Shown one piece after another: positions 1 to 8,231 of a stretch of DNA of 64,000 nt. The stretch covers positions 1,809,104 through 1,873,103 of the forward strand of contig NZ_RRCN01000001.1 of assembly GCF_003863965.1 (NCBI RefSeq). Direction: 5' to 3'. This DNA comes from Paenibacillus oralis. GTDB lineage: Bacteria; Bacillota; Bacilli; Paenibacillales; Paenibacillaceae. How positions within the stretch are numbered: position 1 is the stretch's first letter; each line of letters opens with the position of its first letter. Under the pieces are notes generated by a model. That model saw only the letters and a program-made list of their open reading frames with translations, made no database searches and had not been told where the DNA came from. The translations under genes and the position numbers were made by a program.

Positions 1-25
1 AATCAACTTATAAAAATATGGAGAC

Positions 26-1068
26 TTAGTCCCTGGGCATCCGTTGAACTGCTAAAAAAATAAGAAGTATCAAACCCATATACCCAAATAGCGGATAAAG
101 ATAAGCAAGTAAGGAGGTGAACCCGGCTTGACTAATCAAAAAACTAGCAAGTAATATGCCAAGAACCAACCAACTTTTAGGAAGATTATAAAGACTTTGG
201 ATTTGACGAGAAATTCCGAATACATTGCCTATCAATGTGGTGAATATTTCTCCATAGATTACGAGCAAAAACAATACATGAAAATACCGCCCGAAATCTC
301 GAATAATCTCGGCCATCGGAATATCGTATTGAAGAATCTCGGGCATCTTTGAGCTCATTGCAAAATGGCTGACAAGAAGCATAAAACCAAGACCAATGCC
401 TCCCCAAAACCCTCCCCATTTTAATGCGCTTTCGTCATCCACCTCACTCCCTAGAGGAACCATAACGGCTAAAATAAAAGCAAAATTCAATCCTGCATAC
501 ACAAACGGACTCACGACCACTTCAAATTGTACAGTTGTTGGTTCTGCCAACCGACTATATCAAAAATATTGTCTATTCTGACAACCTTTACGACAAGGAG
601 AATAGTGAAAAAAAGCATCATGGGAACGACTAACGAGTTTACGAACATAATTCCGCTGATTTCCTTCGTCATCACCAGATAACACAAAATGATGCTGATG
701 ATAATACCCAGTTGATAGGGTAGACGGAGTTGTTCTTCGAAAATGGTACCGGTACCTGAAAGCATCACGGCCGTTACCCCAAATAGAATAATAAAAGTCA
801 AGGCATTTGCGACTTTGCCGAAACTCTTGCCAAACAGATAAACATTAAACTCCTGATATGAAAATGCTTTGATCTGGTGAGCTAGAATCATCATTTTAGT
901 GCCGATCCATACAAAAAGAAAGGTGCTGCATAAAATGCCTAATACCCCATAGGCTCCGTATACCGTGAAAAACTGCATAATCGACTGTCCTGAGGCAAAT
1001 CCGGCTCCCACCACGGTTCCCGTATATGTCGCGGCGATTTGTATTATCATATTTGTTTTTTTCTTCAT
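26..1068 (-). pseudogene. Frameshifted YkvI-family membrane protein
   Basis: Two overlapping reading frames together make one multi-pass membrane protein of about 340 residues, resembling the YkvI family of APC-type putative transporters. The N-terminal part (511-1068) begins MKKKTNMIIQIAATYTGTVV and has a glycine-rich first helix. The C-terminal part (26-550) carries SPFVYAGLNFAF and further hydrophobic segments. The frames differ by one base. Reading across about position 513-520 with one extra G would join LKW to VVSPF without losing family-like sequence, so a one-base deletion is the simplest explanation. Substrate is unknown. It could be a real mutation or a sequencing error; the decayed genes that follow favour a real one. 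Confidence 0.6.
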
Positions 1069-1289
1069 ATTTCACCCATGTCCTGGTAGAGAATAGAATC
1101 ATTAAATTCTATGCTTAAAAAAATTGCTTATTCCAAAAGGAACTCGTTGTCAGCCGTTATGACGAGAAACGATAGTGGTCCGGTAGATCATCAATTAACA
1201 AACTTGAGTCTTTAACAATGACATGGTAAATATGCAGCTCATGAATCTGGGCATGATTTTTGGAATCGGTAAACTTATGGTTTTGGCCT

Positions 1290-1703
1290 TTATTTATCTA
1301 CCGAGGATGAATCTGTGCAATCAACGCCCCGCTTGGCGATGCTCGAAGCCAGCAGATATAGCCCCACATAGATAGGAAACGAATATGTATGTTTCCAGTG
1401 AACGGGGTGGTATAAATCGGCCATTTGTGAGACCGGCTCGGCCACAAAAGCGGAAAATCCCCCAAATAGGAGAGCTTTGAACAACGGATGTATGCCAGAC
1501 TTGTACTGGTGTAAGAACATAACCGTGACGGGAAGAAGTGAAAAATTCCATGGAAAATTAGCGGGCATGAATGGTATGACTTCCCAGTGATAATGCCAAA
1601 GTCCCATGGCAATCCCAAGCTGGTCCAGCCACGACGACACGATAATCATCATAAACCCGGATAGGAGAAACTGTCCCGTAGTTCTCTTATCCCGAAATCC
1701 GAT
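1290..1703 (-). pseudogene. N-terminally truncated CBO0543-type membrane protein
   Basis: The frame is open from a stop at about 1704-1706 and reads KRTTGQFLLSGF, then WLDQLGIAMGLWHYHWEVIPF and a C-terminal WKHTYSFPIYVGLYLL. This layout (a short KR motif, a hydrophobic helix, a GLW-Y motif, then WKH-YSFPIY near the end) matches the CBO0543 family of small integral membrane proteins as I remember it. Those proteins usually carry a further first helix before the KR motif, and here a stop codon lies just before it. An internal ATG pair at 1652 could start a 120-residue product, but no Shine-Dalgarno is evident. Function of the family is unknown. Confidence 0.5.
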
Positions 1704-1927
1704 TCAAAATAGCCAGGAGTTCGAATCGATCGAAGAGCTTGCTGAGATGTCTGTCCAACGTCTTGTCGACTTCTTGGTGCAGCACGGCAGGAACCGTTTC
1801 GAAAATCCTGAAGCGGTCGCCAAGCCTTGCAGAAAGCCGCTCGCTCTTCGTATCGATTGCCCCAAGCGATGGCGGACTCTTTCAATCTCGCTATGGCTTC
1901 GAGTATCCCGTTCCTGCAGGCCAACAT
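1687..1927 (-). pseudogene. Relic of an unrecognised protein
   Basis: Two frames read as one protein-like tail. The first gives NGILEAIARLKESAIAWGNR; a switch near position 1830 continues as RLGDRFRIFETVPAVLHQEV followed by DKTLDRHLSKLFDRFELLAI and a stop at 1687-1689. The charged heptad-like pattern suggests a coiled-coil C-terminus. I do not recognise the family. It lies directly before the truncated CBO0543-like gene, so both ends of this junction appear decayed. The inference rests only on the coherent sense of the joined frames. Confidence 0.3.
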
Positions 1928-2104
1928 AATGAGGACGCATCCTTTTCGATTCCTGTGAATACGGTCATTATATTCAGCAACTTCTGAACAGGCAATCCCG
2001 CCAGAAGTTGGACGTTACCTTTCAGCGGAAACACAATACTGTCCACAAAGCAATGGCTAAATGGAAACTCATCCCTCTCCTTGACATTTGTTGGCGTTTT
2101 TCAA

Positions 2105-2254
2105 TTATAGCGGTTGATTCTTAATGCAGACAGGTTTTGAACAAAATTGTTTCAGTCCATCCCAGTTGCCCCAGATGCAATTTTTGCATCGATTCGGTTG
2201 TCTTGGGGCAGAGGTAGTCCGGTTTTCAACGCTTGTACTGGATGTTGGTGACAT
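2105..2254 (-). CDS. Small CxxC protein, 49 aa, function unknown
   Basis: A 49-codon gene starts at ATG 2254, eight bases after a good Shine-Dalgarno (AAAGGTGG), and ends at TAA 2105. The N-terminal half is Ser/Thr-rich and probably disordered. The C-terminal half holds four cysteines in the pattern CKNC-(11)-C-(4)-C, with the tryptophan-rich stretch IWGNWDGLKQF between them. The paired cysteines suggest a small metal (zinc) site or disulfide knuckle. Similar short CxxC tails occur in small uncharacterised Firmicute proteins, but I cannot name a family. It is the only intact-looking gene within about 4 kb of decayed ones, which argues that it is under selection. Confidence 0.6.
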   Translation of the reverse strand: MSPTSSTSVENRTTSAPRQPNRCKNCIWGNWDGLKQFCSKPVCIKNQPL

Positions 2255-2513
2255 GCAGGTATCCACCTTTCCAAATTTATGCAAACAGCATTTAAGTTGT
2301 CCAGAAACGAATTATCCTATTCCGCCAAGCAGCAATCCGCATCGTGAAAGTTCCACTTTGATCCAATCTACTCCAGCCCCCGCATACAAATATCAAAGAC
2401 CGGATCTGTCCATATTGGACAACAGCCGGGCTTTGGTCCTATTTCGCAGGATAAGTTGTCTTCAAAAATTATCCTTTGAATTTTCCAACTAACGCGCGAA
2501 GCGAGCAAAGCAA

Positions 2514-2867
2514 TCACTTTCTCTCCGGCGACTTGAATTTCAGTTTTTCCTGCTAGTCCGGGTTATCGGCGACAAGTCCGAACAGAGCGTCATAGTACGT
2601 CTGCCAGTTTTAATTCCCGTTATTATAAGGATCCAAATATTGCGCTTCTCCGATTATCACAAAACCACGCTGGCCCGTTTCCATATCGACAAGATCTTAT
2701 TCGATGGATTGAGCCAGGCTGTGTACTTCCATATCATGATTCGTAATAAACTCGGTTTCCTTCTGGAATGCAGCCATCTGCATCCGGTTTGCCCAGAAAG
2801 CGAGGGACAAAAATCCGAAAGGCGCTGAAATCGAATACAAACTGACCGGACGCACAGGGGGGGACAT
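2514..2867 (-). pseudogene. CHASE3-domain sensor relic with in-frame stops
   Basis: One frame starts at ATG 2867 after a strong GGAGG and runs to 2514 through a hydrophobic N-terminal helix (PFGFLSLAFWA). It then gives a recognisable CHASE3 signature: DLVDMETGQRGFVIIGEAQY, LDPYNNGN, NWQTYYDALFGLVADNPD. Three stop codons (TAA, TAA, TAG) interrupt it exactly where glutamine is expected, consistent with C-to-T changes of CAA or CAG, and there are no frameshifts. CHASE3 is an extracellular sensory domain of histidine kinases and chemoreceptors. The HAMP and output domains are not recognisable downstream, so the receptor class cannot be told. Confidence 0.7.
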
Positions 2868-2883
2868 CACGGTTTCCTCCCGG

Positions 2884-4024
2884 TTACGCGCATCGCCGTT
2901 GCAACGTCTTCAAATAAGCTGGCCTTGTACGCATTTTGGATAGCGGCAAACGAAGCACTGTATCTTTCCAGTCGCTAGCAAAAAACGGGCTAAGTGGTTG
3001 CAAGTACGGCTGCCCGAGCGAAGTCAGTCCATGCAGGTGGATGCAGAACCAGATCAAACCAAGACCGATACCCCACATGCCAAGCCATGCCGCCAGAATC
3101 AACAGTGAAAATTGAAGAAGCTTGCTCGCATTTGTCATTAAATAATTGGGAACGAGAAAGGAGGCATGGCGGAAATGGCGATTACAATCACCATCACGTT
3201 GCTTGCGATTCCCGCCTCCACGGCTGCTTGACCGATGACAATACCGCCTACGATGCCGAGTGTTTGGCTGGATTTGGTGGGCATGCGCATACTGGCTTCC
3301 TTTAATATTTCCAGAGTCAGCAGCATGAGCAGCGCCTCCCAGAACGGTGGATATGGAATTTCACTCCGTGATTACATCAGAAGAAATAGCATCTCCAAAG
3401 GAACCACCTGATAATGATGAACCGTCACCGCTACGTAAGCCGGGGTCAAAAACAAAGCAATTACAAACGCGACAAAACGAAGTCCCCGCAGGAAGGTGCT
3501 TACCAACCAGCGATGTACATAGTCTTCTGGGGATTGAAACAAATTAAGCTCAAGCTTTTGTCCAACTGCTCGGTTAGGCTGTCTTTAGGGCCGTACACAA
3601 TCGATTCCTGCTCGGAAGAATCGATGGCGCGGCCCAACTGATTCTGCTTTTTGATTGCACAAACGTTCCCGATTTCATCAAAAACAAGGATTCCTCCTTG
3701 CAAGATGAGCTCTTCGGTTTGCTGCAGCGTCGTTACTTCCACCCGATCTTCGGAAATCACCTTTTGTCCTGCTTGTTCGTCCGGGGCGTGCAAAAGGGGA
3801 AGCACGATGTCGCTTTCGACCTGATTTTGATCCACAAAGGAACGGATGTAGAACAGCTTGACTTTCCGCCCTCCCGCATCCAACTCATGCACTTGTGCAT
3901 CGTGAATATCGTGAAACAATTGCTGCACGTGCTGCGGAGACAAGTTACCTGCAGGAGGTTGGGTATCGGCTTCTTTTGGCGTATCGCTTTTGTCTTGCTT
4001 TTTAAACCAACCGATCCAACGCAT
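2884..4024 (-). pseudogene. gerA-family spore germination protein, decayed
   Basis: Pieces of a GerA-type germinant-receptor A subunit lie in order. The N-terminal cytoplasmic domain (3500-4024; starts MRWIGWFKK, contains VYGPKDSLTEQLD) joins abruptly, in another frame near 3545, to SPEDYVHRWLVSTFLRGLRF and the membrane region. A stop follows LFLLM. The sequence resumes PYPPFWEALLMLLTLEILKE, and a one-base shift near 3160 leads into NYLMTNASKLLQF and the end. Intact proteins are about 480-530 residues; the fragment is only 1.14 kb, so some 400 bp are missing internally. Intact GerA proteins sit in the spore inner membrane with GerB and GerC partners, neither of which is recognisable nearby. 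Confidence 0.85.
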
Positions 4025-4140
4025 CGTCTCCCTGCCTTTCGCGTTCAGTCCATGTATTATTTTTCCCGATATAACAAAAAACATGCTTCGCAGTTCCGGG
4101 TTGTTGGCAGTCTTGAGATTATGAGTCGGTTCGTGAAAAA

Positions 4141-4164
4141 ACCACCGATTTTACTACCGGTGGC
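4141..4164 (-). terminator. Rho-independent terminator of the 4154-4600 genes
   Basis: On the minus strand a stem AAGCCACCG / CGGTGG with a short AT loop is followed by a run of six T. It overlaps the end of the 76-codon gene and would stop transcription before the gerA relic. Confidence 0.75.
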
Positions 4165-4384
4165 TTGAATCGTGAACATTTTGCGAACACTGCTTCTCCC
4201 AGTTGTTGCAGAAGTCCTCATACACTTTCTCAACCTTGCTGTCGGATATCATGTGCCTGGCCAAAAAGTCGTACCAGAACTGATCGAAAGACAAGGGCAT
4301 CCGGGTTCCATATTGGGAACGAAGGGTTACATAACGGTCCCAGATTTTGATTCGGAATGCTGCCAACTCATCACATCGCTCCAT
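4154..4384 (-). CDS. Hypothetical protein, 76 aa
   Basis: A small soluble protein rich in aromatic and charged residues (KIWDRYVTLRSQYG, FDQFWYDFLARHM). It starts 12 bases after the stop of the upstream 67-codon gene and runs into a terminator, so the two look like a bicistronic unit. The Shine-Dalgarno (AAAGGCG) is moderate. No domain is recognised. Codon use and position behind a well-initiated gene support it being real. Confidence 0.5.
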   Translation of the reverse strand: MERCDELAAFRIKIWDRYVTLRSQYGTRMPLSFDQFWYDFLARHMISDSKVEKVYEDFCNNWEKQCSQNVHDSSHR

Positions 4385-4396
4385 GTCGGTTCGCCT

Positions 4397-4600
4397 TTAA
4401 GCGGCGCTGGTATCGCTGGATATTTCTGACGTTTTCGCTCTTTCTTCGGCCAGCTTTTGAAATTGTTTCGCTCTTTCCAGATGAAAGGCACGCAATTGGT
4501 CGTGATATTGAGCCATTTTCATGTGCCAGTCGTGCATTTGCCTGACATAAACGGCGTGGTCATGCGTAAACATGGGCATTGCCTGTTTAGTAAACTGCAT
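4397..4600 (-). CDS. Hypothetical His/Met-rich small protein, 67 aa
   Basis: Starts at ATG 4600 behind a strong AAGGAGGAAT. The sequence is unusually rich in His, Met and Gln in its first half (MPMFTHDHAVYVRQMHDWHM), followed by an amphipathic helix (RAKQFQKLAEERAK). Such composition can reflect metal binding or a spore-associated structural role, but nothing decisive is visible. First gene of a two-gene unit with 4154-4384. Divergent from the DUF2642 gene across about 200 bp. Confidence 0.6.
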   Translation of the reverse strand: MQFTKQAMPMFTHDHAVYVRQMHDWHMKMAQYHDQLRAFHLERAKQFQKLAEERAKTSEISSDTSAA

Positions 4601-4797
4601 TCGATACCATTCCTCCTTGGGTAGGTAAATTTTGAACTTACAGCATCAGTCTATGGCAGACGTGTAGAAGCGACACCGGCATCCGCCCGGTTTCCGGTCA
4701 TTTTTATCGGGTTGTTTGTCTATACGCAGGCGGAGACACAACCTTCCTTACTTCGGCATAGGCTAAATGGTAACGAGAATGAGGAGGAGATTTCATC

Positions 4798-5046
4798 GTG
4801 TATGCTTATCCGAATGGAATGTACAGGGAAACGGCAAATCCCGCATTATCCACAGTAACCTTGGTTGACCCGTATTTTTATCACACCTTGCGCTCGCTTC
4901 AAGGAAAGCCGGTGGTTATTGAAACGTTTCGGGGCCCTGTTCGGGGTACGATAACCGACGTGAAACCGGATCATGTCTTGCTGCAAACAGACAATTCCTC
5001 ATTTTTTCTGCGCACGCAGCAAATGATTTGGGTTATGCCCTCTTAG
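4798..5046 (+). CDS. DUF2642 family protein, 82 aa
   Basis: Starts at GTG 4798 after GAGGAGGAG. The core LRSLQGKPVVIETFRGPVRG and TITDVKPDHVLLQ matches the small beta-barrel-like DUF2642 domain, found in short proteins of spore formers, some of them spore-coat associated. It ends 83 bp before the manganese catalase and may be co-transcribed. Because both partners have links to spore coats in other species, a spore-surface role is possible but not shown here. Confidence 0.7.
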   Translation: MYAYPNGMYRETANPALSTVTLVDPYFYHTLRSLQGKPVVIETFRGPVRGTITDVKPDHVLLQTDNSSFFLRTQQMIWVMPS

Positions 5047-5128
5047 CACTCCGGCGCGGCATGAGACAAACGTTCCCTGTCATAAAGATAATAAGAACTA
5101 TTAATCTGATAAGGGGATGATGTCCGCC

Positions 5129-6025
5129 ATGTTCAAGCGCATCAATCGATTGCCCATTGCATTGCCTGTTCCCAAACATCCGGACGCCAACGCCGCGGCG
5201 GCTGTGCAGGAACTATTAGGCGGCCGTTTCGGGGAGATGTCTACGTTGAATAATTATTTGGTCCAATCTTCGAATTTTCGCAGCAAAAAAAAGCTGAAGC
5301 CCTTTTATGAACTTGTGGCCAGCATTACGGCGGAGGAGGTTGGCCATGTGGAATTGGTGATGAATTCCATTAATTTATGCCTGTCCGGTTCCACATTTCC
5401 GGCAGATCCGGATGCGGCTCCTCTGCGCAACGGGCTTGACAAACGCAATACCTACCATTTTATTGCAACGGCTCAAACCTCGTTGCCCGGCGATTCGATG
5501 GGCAAAGCATGGAACGGTGATTATGTCTTTAACAGTGGCAATCTGGTACTTGATCTGCTGCATAACTTTTTTCTCGAATGCGGCGCCCGCACCCATAAGA
5601 TGCGCGTGTACGAGATGACAGATCATCCTGTCGCCCGCGAAATGACGGGTTACTTGCTGGTCCGCGGGGGAGTTCATGTGCTTGCTTACGCGAAGGCGCT
5701 CGAAATCATGACCGGAGTCGACGTCAAAAAAATGCTCCCTATTCCCAATCTAGAGAATCGGGCATTTGATGCGACCCGCAAATACGAAGAACAGGGAATT
5801 CATCGAAAGTTGTATACGTTTAGCGATTCAGACTATGAAGATATCGCTCAAATCTGGAAAGGATCCCACCCTTCCGACGGAGAGCGATTGGAAGTCGTCA
5901 GAGGAGTTCCCCAAGGAGGGGAAGTGCCCGATCTTGAAGAAGTGCCGGAAGAATTTGCCCCTGGCATCTCGAATGAGGATTTTATGCAGATTGCCCAACG
6001 GCTGCAAAAGCTCGCCGGATTGTAA
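5129..6025 (+). CDS. Manganese catalase
   Basis: Non-haem dimanganese catalase that converts hydrogen peroxide to water and oxygen. Counting from the family-typical start MFKRINRLPIALP (ATG 5129; ATGs at 5117 and 5120 lie too close to the AAGGGG to be used well), the ligands Glu36, Glu70, His73, Glu150 and His183 are all present and lie at or near the positions known from Thermus Mn-catalase. The product is 298 residues, full length, with the usual acidic C-terminal tail. Such enzymes are found in vegetative cells and, as CotJC-like proteins, in spore coats; the longer C-terminal tail here fits the KatN/YdbD-like branch. Confidence 0.93.
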   Translation: MFKRINRLPIALPVPKHPDANAAAAVQELLGGRFGEMSTLNNYLVQSSNFRSKKKLKPFYELVASITAEEVGHVELVMNSINLCLSGSTFPADPDAAPLRNGLDKRNTYHFIATAQTSLPGDSMGKAWNGDYVFNSGNLVLDLLHNFFLECGARTHKMRVYEMTDHPVAREMTGYLLVRGGVHVLAYAKALEIMTGVDVKKMLPIPNLENRAFDATRKYEEQGIHRKLYTFSDSDYEDIAQIWKGSHPSDGERLEVVRGVPQGGEVPDLEEVPEEFAPGISNEDFMQIAQRLQKLAGL

Positions 6026-6099
6026 GGTGTTGCGTTCCTATACGGGTAAGGGTTGCTGCTTATATGGCATGTATACGAAACCTTTATTTATTTCTATTA

Positions 6100-6127
6100 G
6101 CCGCGCGCGACTCCCAGCGTGCGGCTC
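6100..6127. other. GC-rich hairpin beside the recombinase element
   Basis: A nine-base stem (AGCCGCGCG / CGTGCGGCT, one G-U pair) with a ten-base loop lies between the catalase and the last recombinase-operon gene. There is no T-run on the plus side. It could be a terminator for the converging operons or a structural end of the mobile element. On the minus strand it loosely resembles a group II intron stem, but no other intron part is present. Confidence 0.4.
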
Positions 6128-6156
6128 GTCACATGGTGGCGGTCAAGCACAAGCCT

Positions 6157-6603
6157 TTATTTGAATGGTTTCAATTGCCTATCCCTTAGTTCTTGAATTT
6201 TATTTTCTAAATATTCGATGCGAGATTTTAGTTGTGCTTTCTCTATGACATGTTTTCTGCATATTTCCAGAAGTTTCTCGTTCTTTTCCTTCTCATTCTG
6301 AAGCGCCTGCTTAACTTTTTCATACCGATTCTCAAGCAATCTTTTGCCGCTTGGTCTGGTTGACGTTTCGATTGCAGTAGCTGCAATTTCTTCTGCCCCT
6401 TTTTCAATTTCCATCTGCAGCAAAATGGCTTGATCACAGCGTTCCTTAAGATCAGGACGATTATAGATCGTCTTTCGCTCAATGCCAGCTTTTTTAGCAA
6501 TCGCTGATATGGACAGTTTTTTCTTTCCTTTTCGGAGGTTTGTTATTGCTTGTTCGATACGCTCCAGTGTAACGAGTTTATTTTCTTTAGAAGGGTCACT
6601 CAT
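6157..6603 (-). CDS. TnpC-like transposition accessory protein (DUF6262 type)
   Basis: 148 residues from ATG 6603, which overlaps the preceding stop as ATGA and has GGGAGGG six bases upstream. The N-terminal third is a small helix-turn-helix (LSISAIAKKAGIERKTIYN); the rest is a long charged coiled coil (YEKVKQALQNEKEKNEKLLE onward). This layout is that of Tn554 TnpC and related DUF6262 proteins, which accompany tandem tyrosine recombinases and influence orientation and efficiency of transposition. Likely binds DNA at the element ends or bridges recombinases; that role is inferred. Confidence 0.75.
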   Translation of the reverse strand: MSDPSKENKLVTLERIEQAITNLRKGKKKLSISAIAKKAGIERKTIYNRPDLKERCDQAILLQMEIEKGAEEIAATAIETSTRPSGKRLLENRYEKVKQALQNEKEKNEKLLEICRKHVIEKAQLKSRIEYLENKIQELRDRQLKPFK

Positions 6604-8231
6604 GCCATTCCCTCCCATTCGCTTGGTGTGATATTGTAATCTGAATGATTATCAATTCCGGAATAATTCACCTGGGTTTCCAACTCATCAATAATTCCTA
6701 CGAGGTATTTTTCAATTGTCTTTAACTTGTTCTCATAAGGACCTCCAGCAGGTGCAGATGCCAATTCGCTACGAATTTTTTTCAACCGGCCTTTATGAAC
6801 TTCAAGAAAGTCCGGAGTAGTCAAAAAATTGCGGCATCCTAAACATACCCCGTCGCCTTCACAAGGTTCATTTCGCATTGGATGGTGAAGACAAAGTCCA
6901 TGTGACAAAATTTGAATCTTATGCGCTTTACGCAATTTATCAACTTGTTCGATGGTCTTTCCTTTGAATGGGTTAATTACTTTAAGTTTTTCTTTTATTT
7001 GAAGAGCCTGCTTACCAACAAGAACTGCGCCTTCATTGAATACTTTCGCGAACTTGTTCCTTACATCCTCTTGAAGCAGGTGTGTATAGTGCTGTGTACC
7101 TCTAATGGACTTGTGATTTAACAATTCCCGTATGGTTTCCAGAGAGGCCCCGCCTTTTAAAGCATACGTAGCGCAAGCGTGGCGGAATGTATGAGATGAA
7201 AAATCAGCAATATCTCCATTTTTATATCGGAGATTGTGTTTTTGAAGCCAGGGTCTTAGAAAATTCTTTGACCAATTTGCATGGGAAACTATACCCACGG
7301 GATATCCTTTGACATTACGTATTCGATTAAGAAATAAATACGGTAAGCCCGATTCTTTTCTTAACGGAGCCGTGTATTTTTCAACTTTCGTAATGGCTTG
7401 TACGACAAGGGCATTCGCTGGTTTATACACCCTCGTAGGTTCGGCTTGCAGTTTACCGGTGTTGTATACTAATTTAGTTTCTCCGCCAATTGGCTCAATG
7501 GAGGCATTATACATCGTAATGATTTCGCTAATGCGAAGTCCAAGCTGCAATCCAACTACTACGCTAGCTGCAACAAGTATATTTTCGTCCATATCTAAAT
7601 CACTTACTGCTTTACGCAATATCTGATCGATCAACTGTTCGTCCGAAATTTTATCAATGTTTACTTGCTCTGCTTGCTTGGCATCCTTCTTTAACGCTTT
7701 GTTATTAATAATGAGCTCATTGTACATACCCTGAACAAATCGAACATCTTTTGGAACATCCCAGCCTTTAATATTTCCCTTTAATAAGATTTCTTTTAAC
7801 GCCAATGCACTTTTCTTGATTGAAACAGAACTTATTAACTGACCGCTTGTCTCGCTTTTCGCTTCAGGCAAATACGTAAAATACATCTCCAATAAAATCT
7901 GATCAATTTCTGAAAACGACTCCACTTCCGGCGCATATTCTTTTATAAATTTAGAAAATCGAACAACACCGTCTAAATTTCGTTTGGCAGTTGAAAACTT
8001 GCCCGTGGTTAACTCATGATGCATAAACCATTTTATTACTTCTAGCATTTTGGGCTTATCAACAACAAATTCAAAATCAATCATAAGCCTCTTGCCAGAC
8101 AAATGCTCTACATTAATAAATCCGTTAAAATCCCATACATTGTCTGAGAATTTACTATTACCGCAACGGAAATCTGATTGGGGTATTAGGGGGTTGTAAT
8201 CAAACAATTGAAGCTTTATACTTTCAACCAC
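6600..8231 (-). CDS. Tyrosine recombinase 3 of the element (TnpB-like)
   Basis: 543-residue integrase-family recombinase. Catalytic-domain signatures are visible: the first Arg in GLQLGLRISEIITM, the HxxR box in SSHTFRHACATYAL and the final motif in LLNHKSIRGTQHYTHL, where the Tyr is the nucleophile. A C-terminal cysteine cluster (CLHHPMRNEPCEGDGVCLGC, then FLTTPDFLEVH) is shared with the middle recombinase and with Tn554 TnpB-type proteins, and may bind zinc. The start overlaps the upstream stop by eight bases. It breaks and rejoins strands through a covalent 3'-phosphotyrosine link, as the family does. Confidence 0.85.
   Translation of the reverse strand: MVESIKLQLFDYNPLIPQSDFRCGNSKFSDNVWDFNGFINVEHLSGKRLMIDFEFVVDKPKMLEVIKWFMHHELTTGKFSTAKRNLDGVVRFSKFIKEYAPEVESFSEIDQILLEMYFTYLPEAKSETSGQLISSVSIKKSALALKEILLKGNIKGWDVPKDVRFVQGMYNELIINNKALKKDAKQAEQVNIDKISDEQLIDQILRKAVSDLDMDENILVAASVVVGLQLGLRISEIITMYNASIEPIGGETKLVYNTGKLQAEPTRVYKPANALVVQAITKVEKYTAPLRKESGLPYLFLNRIRNVKGYPVGIVSHANWSKNFLRPWLQKHNLRYKNGDIADFSSHTFRHACATYALKGGASLETIRELLNHKSIRGTQHYTHLLQEDVRNKFAKVFNEGAVLVGKQALQIKEKLKVINPFKGKTIEQVDKLRKAHKIQILSHGLCLHHPMRNEPCEGDGVCLGCRNFLTTPDFLEVHKGRLKKIRSELASAPAGGPYENKLKTIEKYLVGIIDELETQVNYSGIDNHSDYNITPSEWEGMA

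Noticed and set aside
513..560. Programmed frameshift in the YkvI-type gene
   Set aside because: No slippery heptamer or stimulatory hairpin is evident at the junction; simple mutation is likelier.
2124..2492. Plus-strand frame of 122 codons
   Set aside because: Lies across the small minus-strand CxxC gene, with no ribosome site or domain; composition is not protein-like.
6095..6135. Group II intron fragment
   Set aside because: One hairpin resembles an intron stem, but no reverse transcriptase, domain V or other stem is present.
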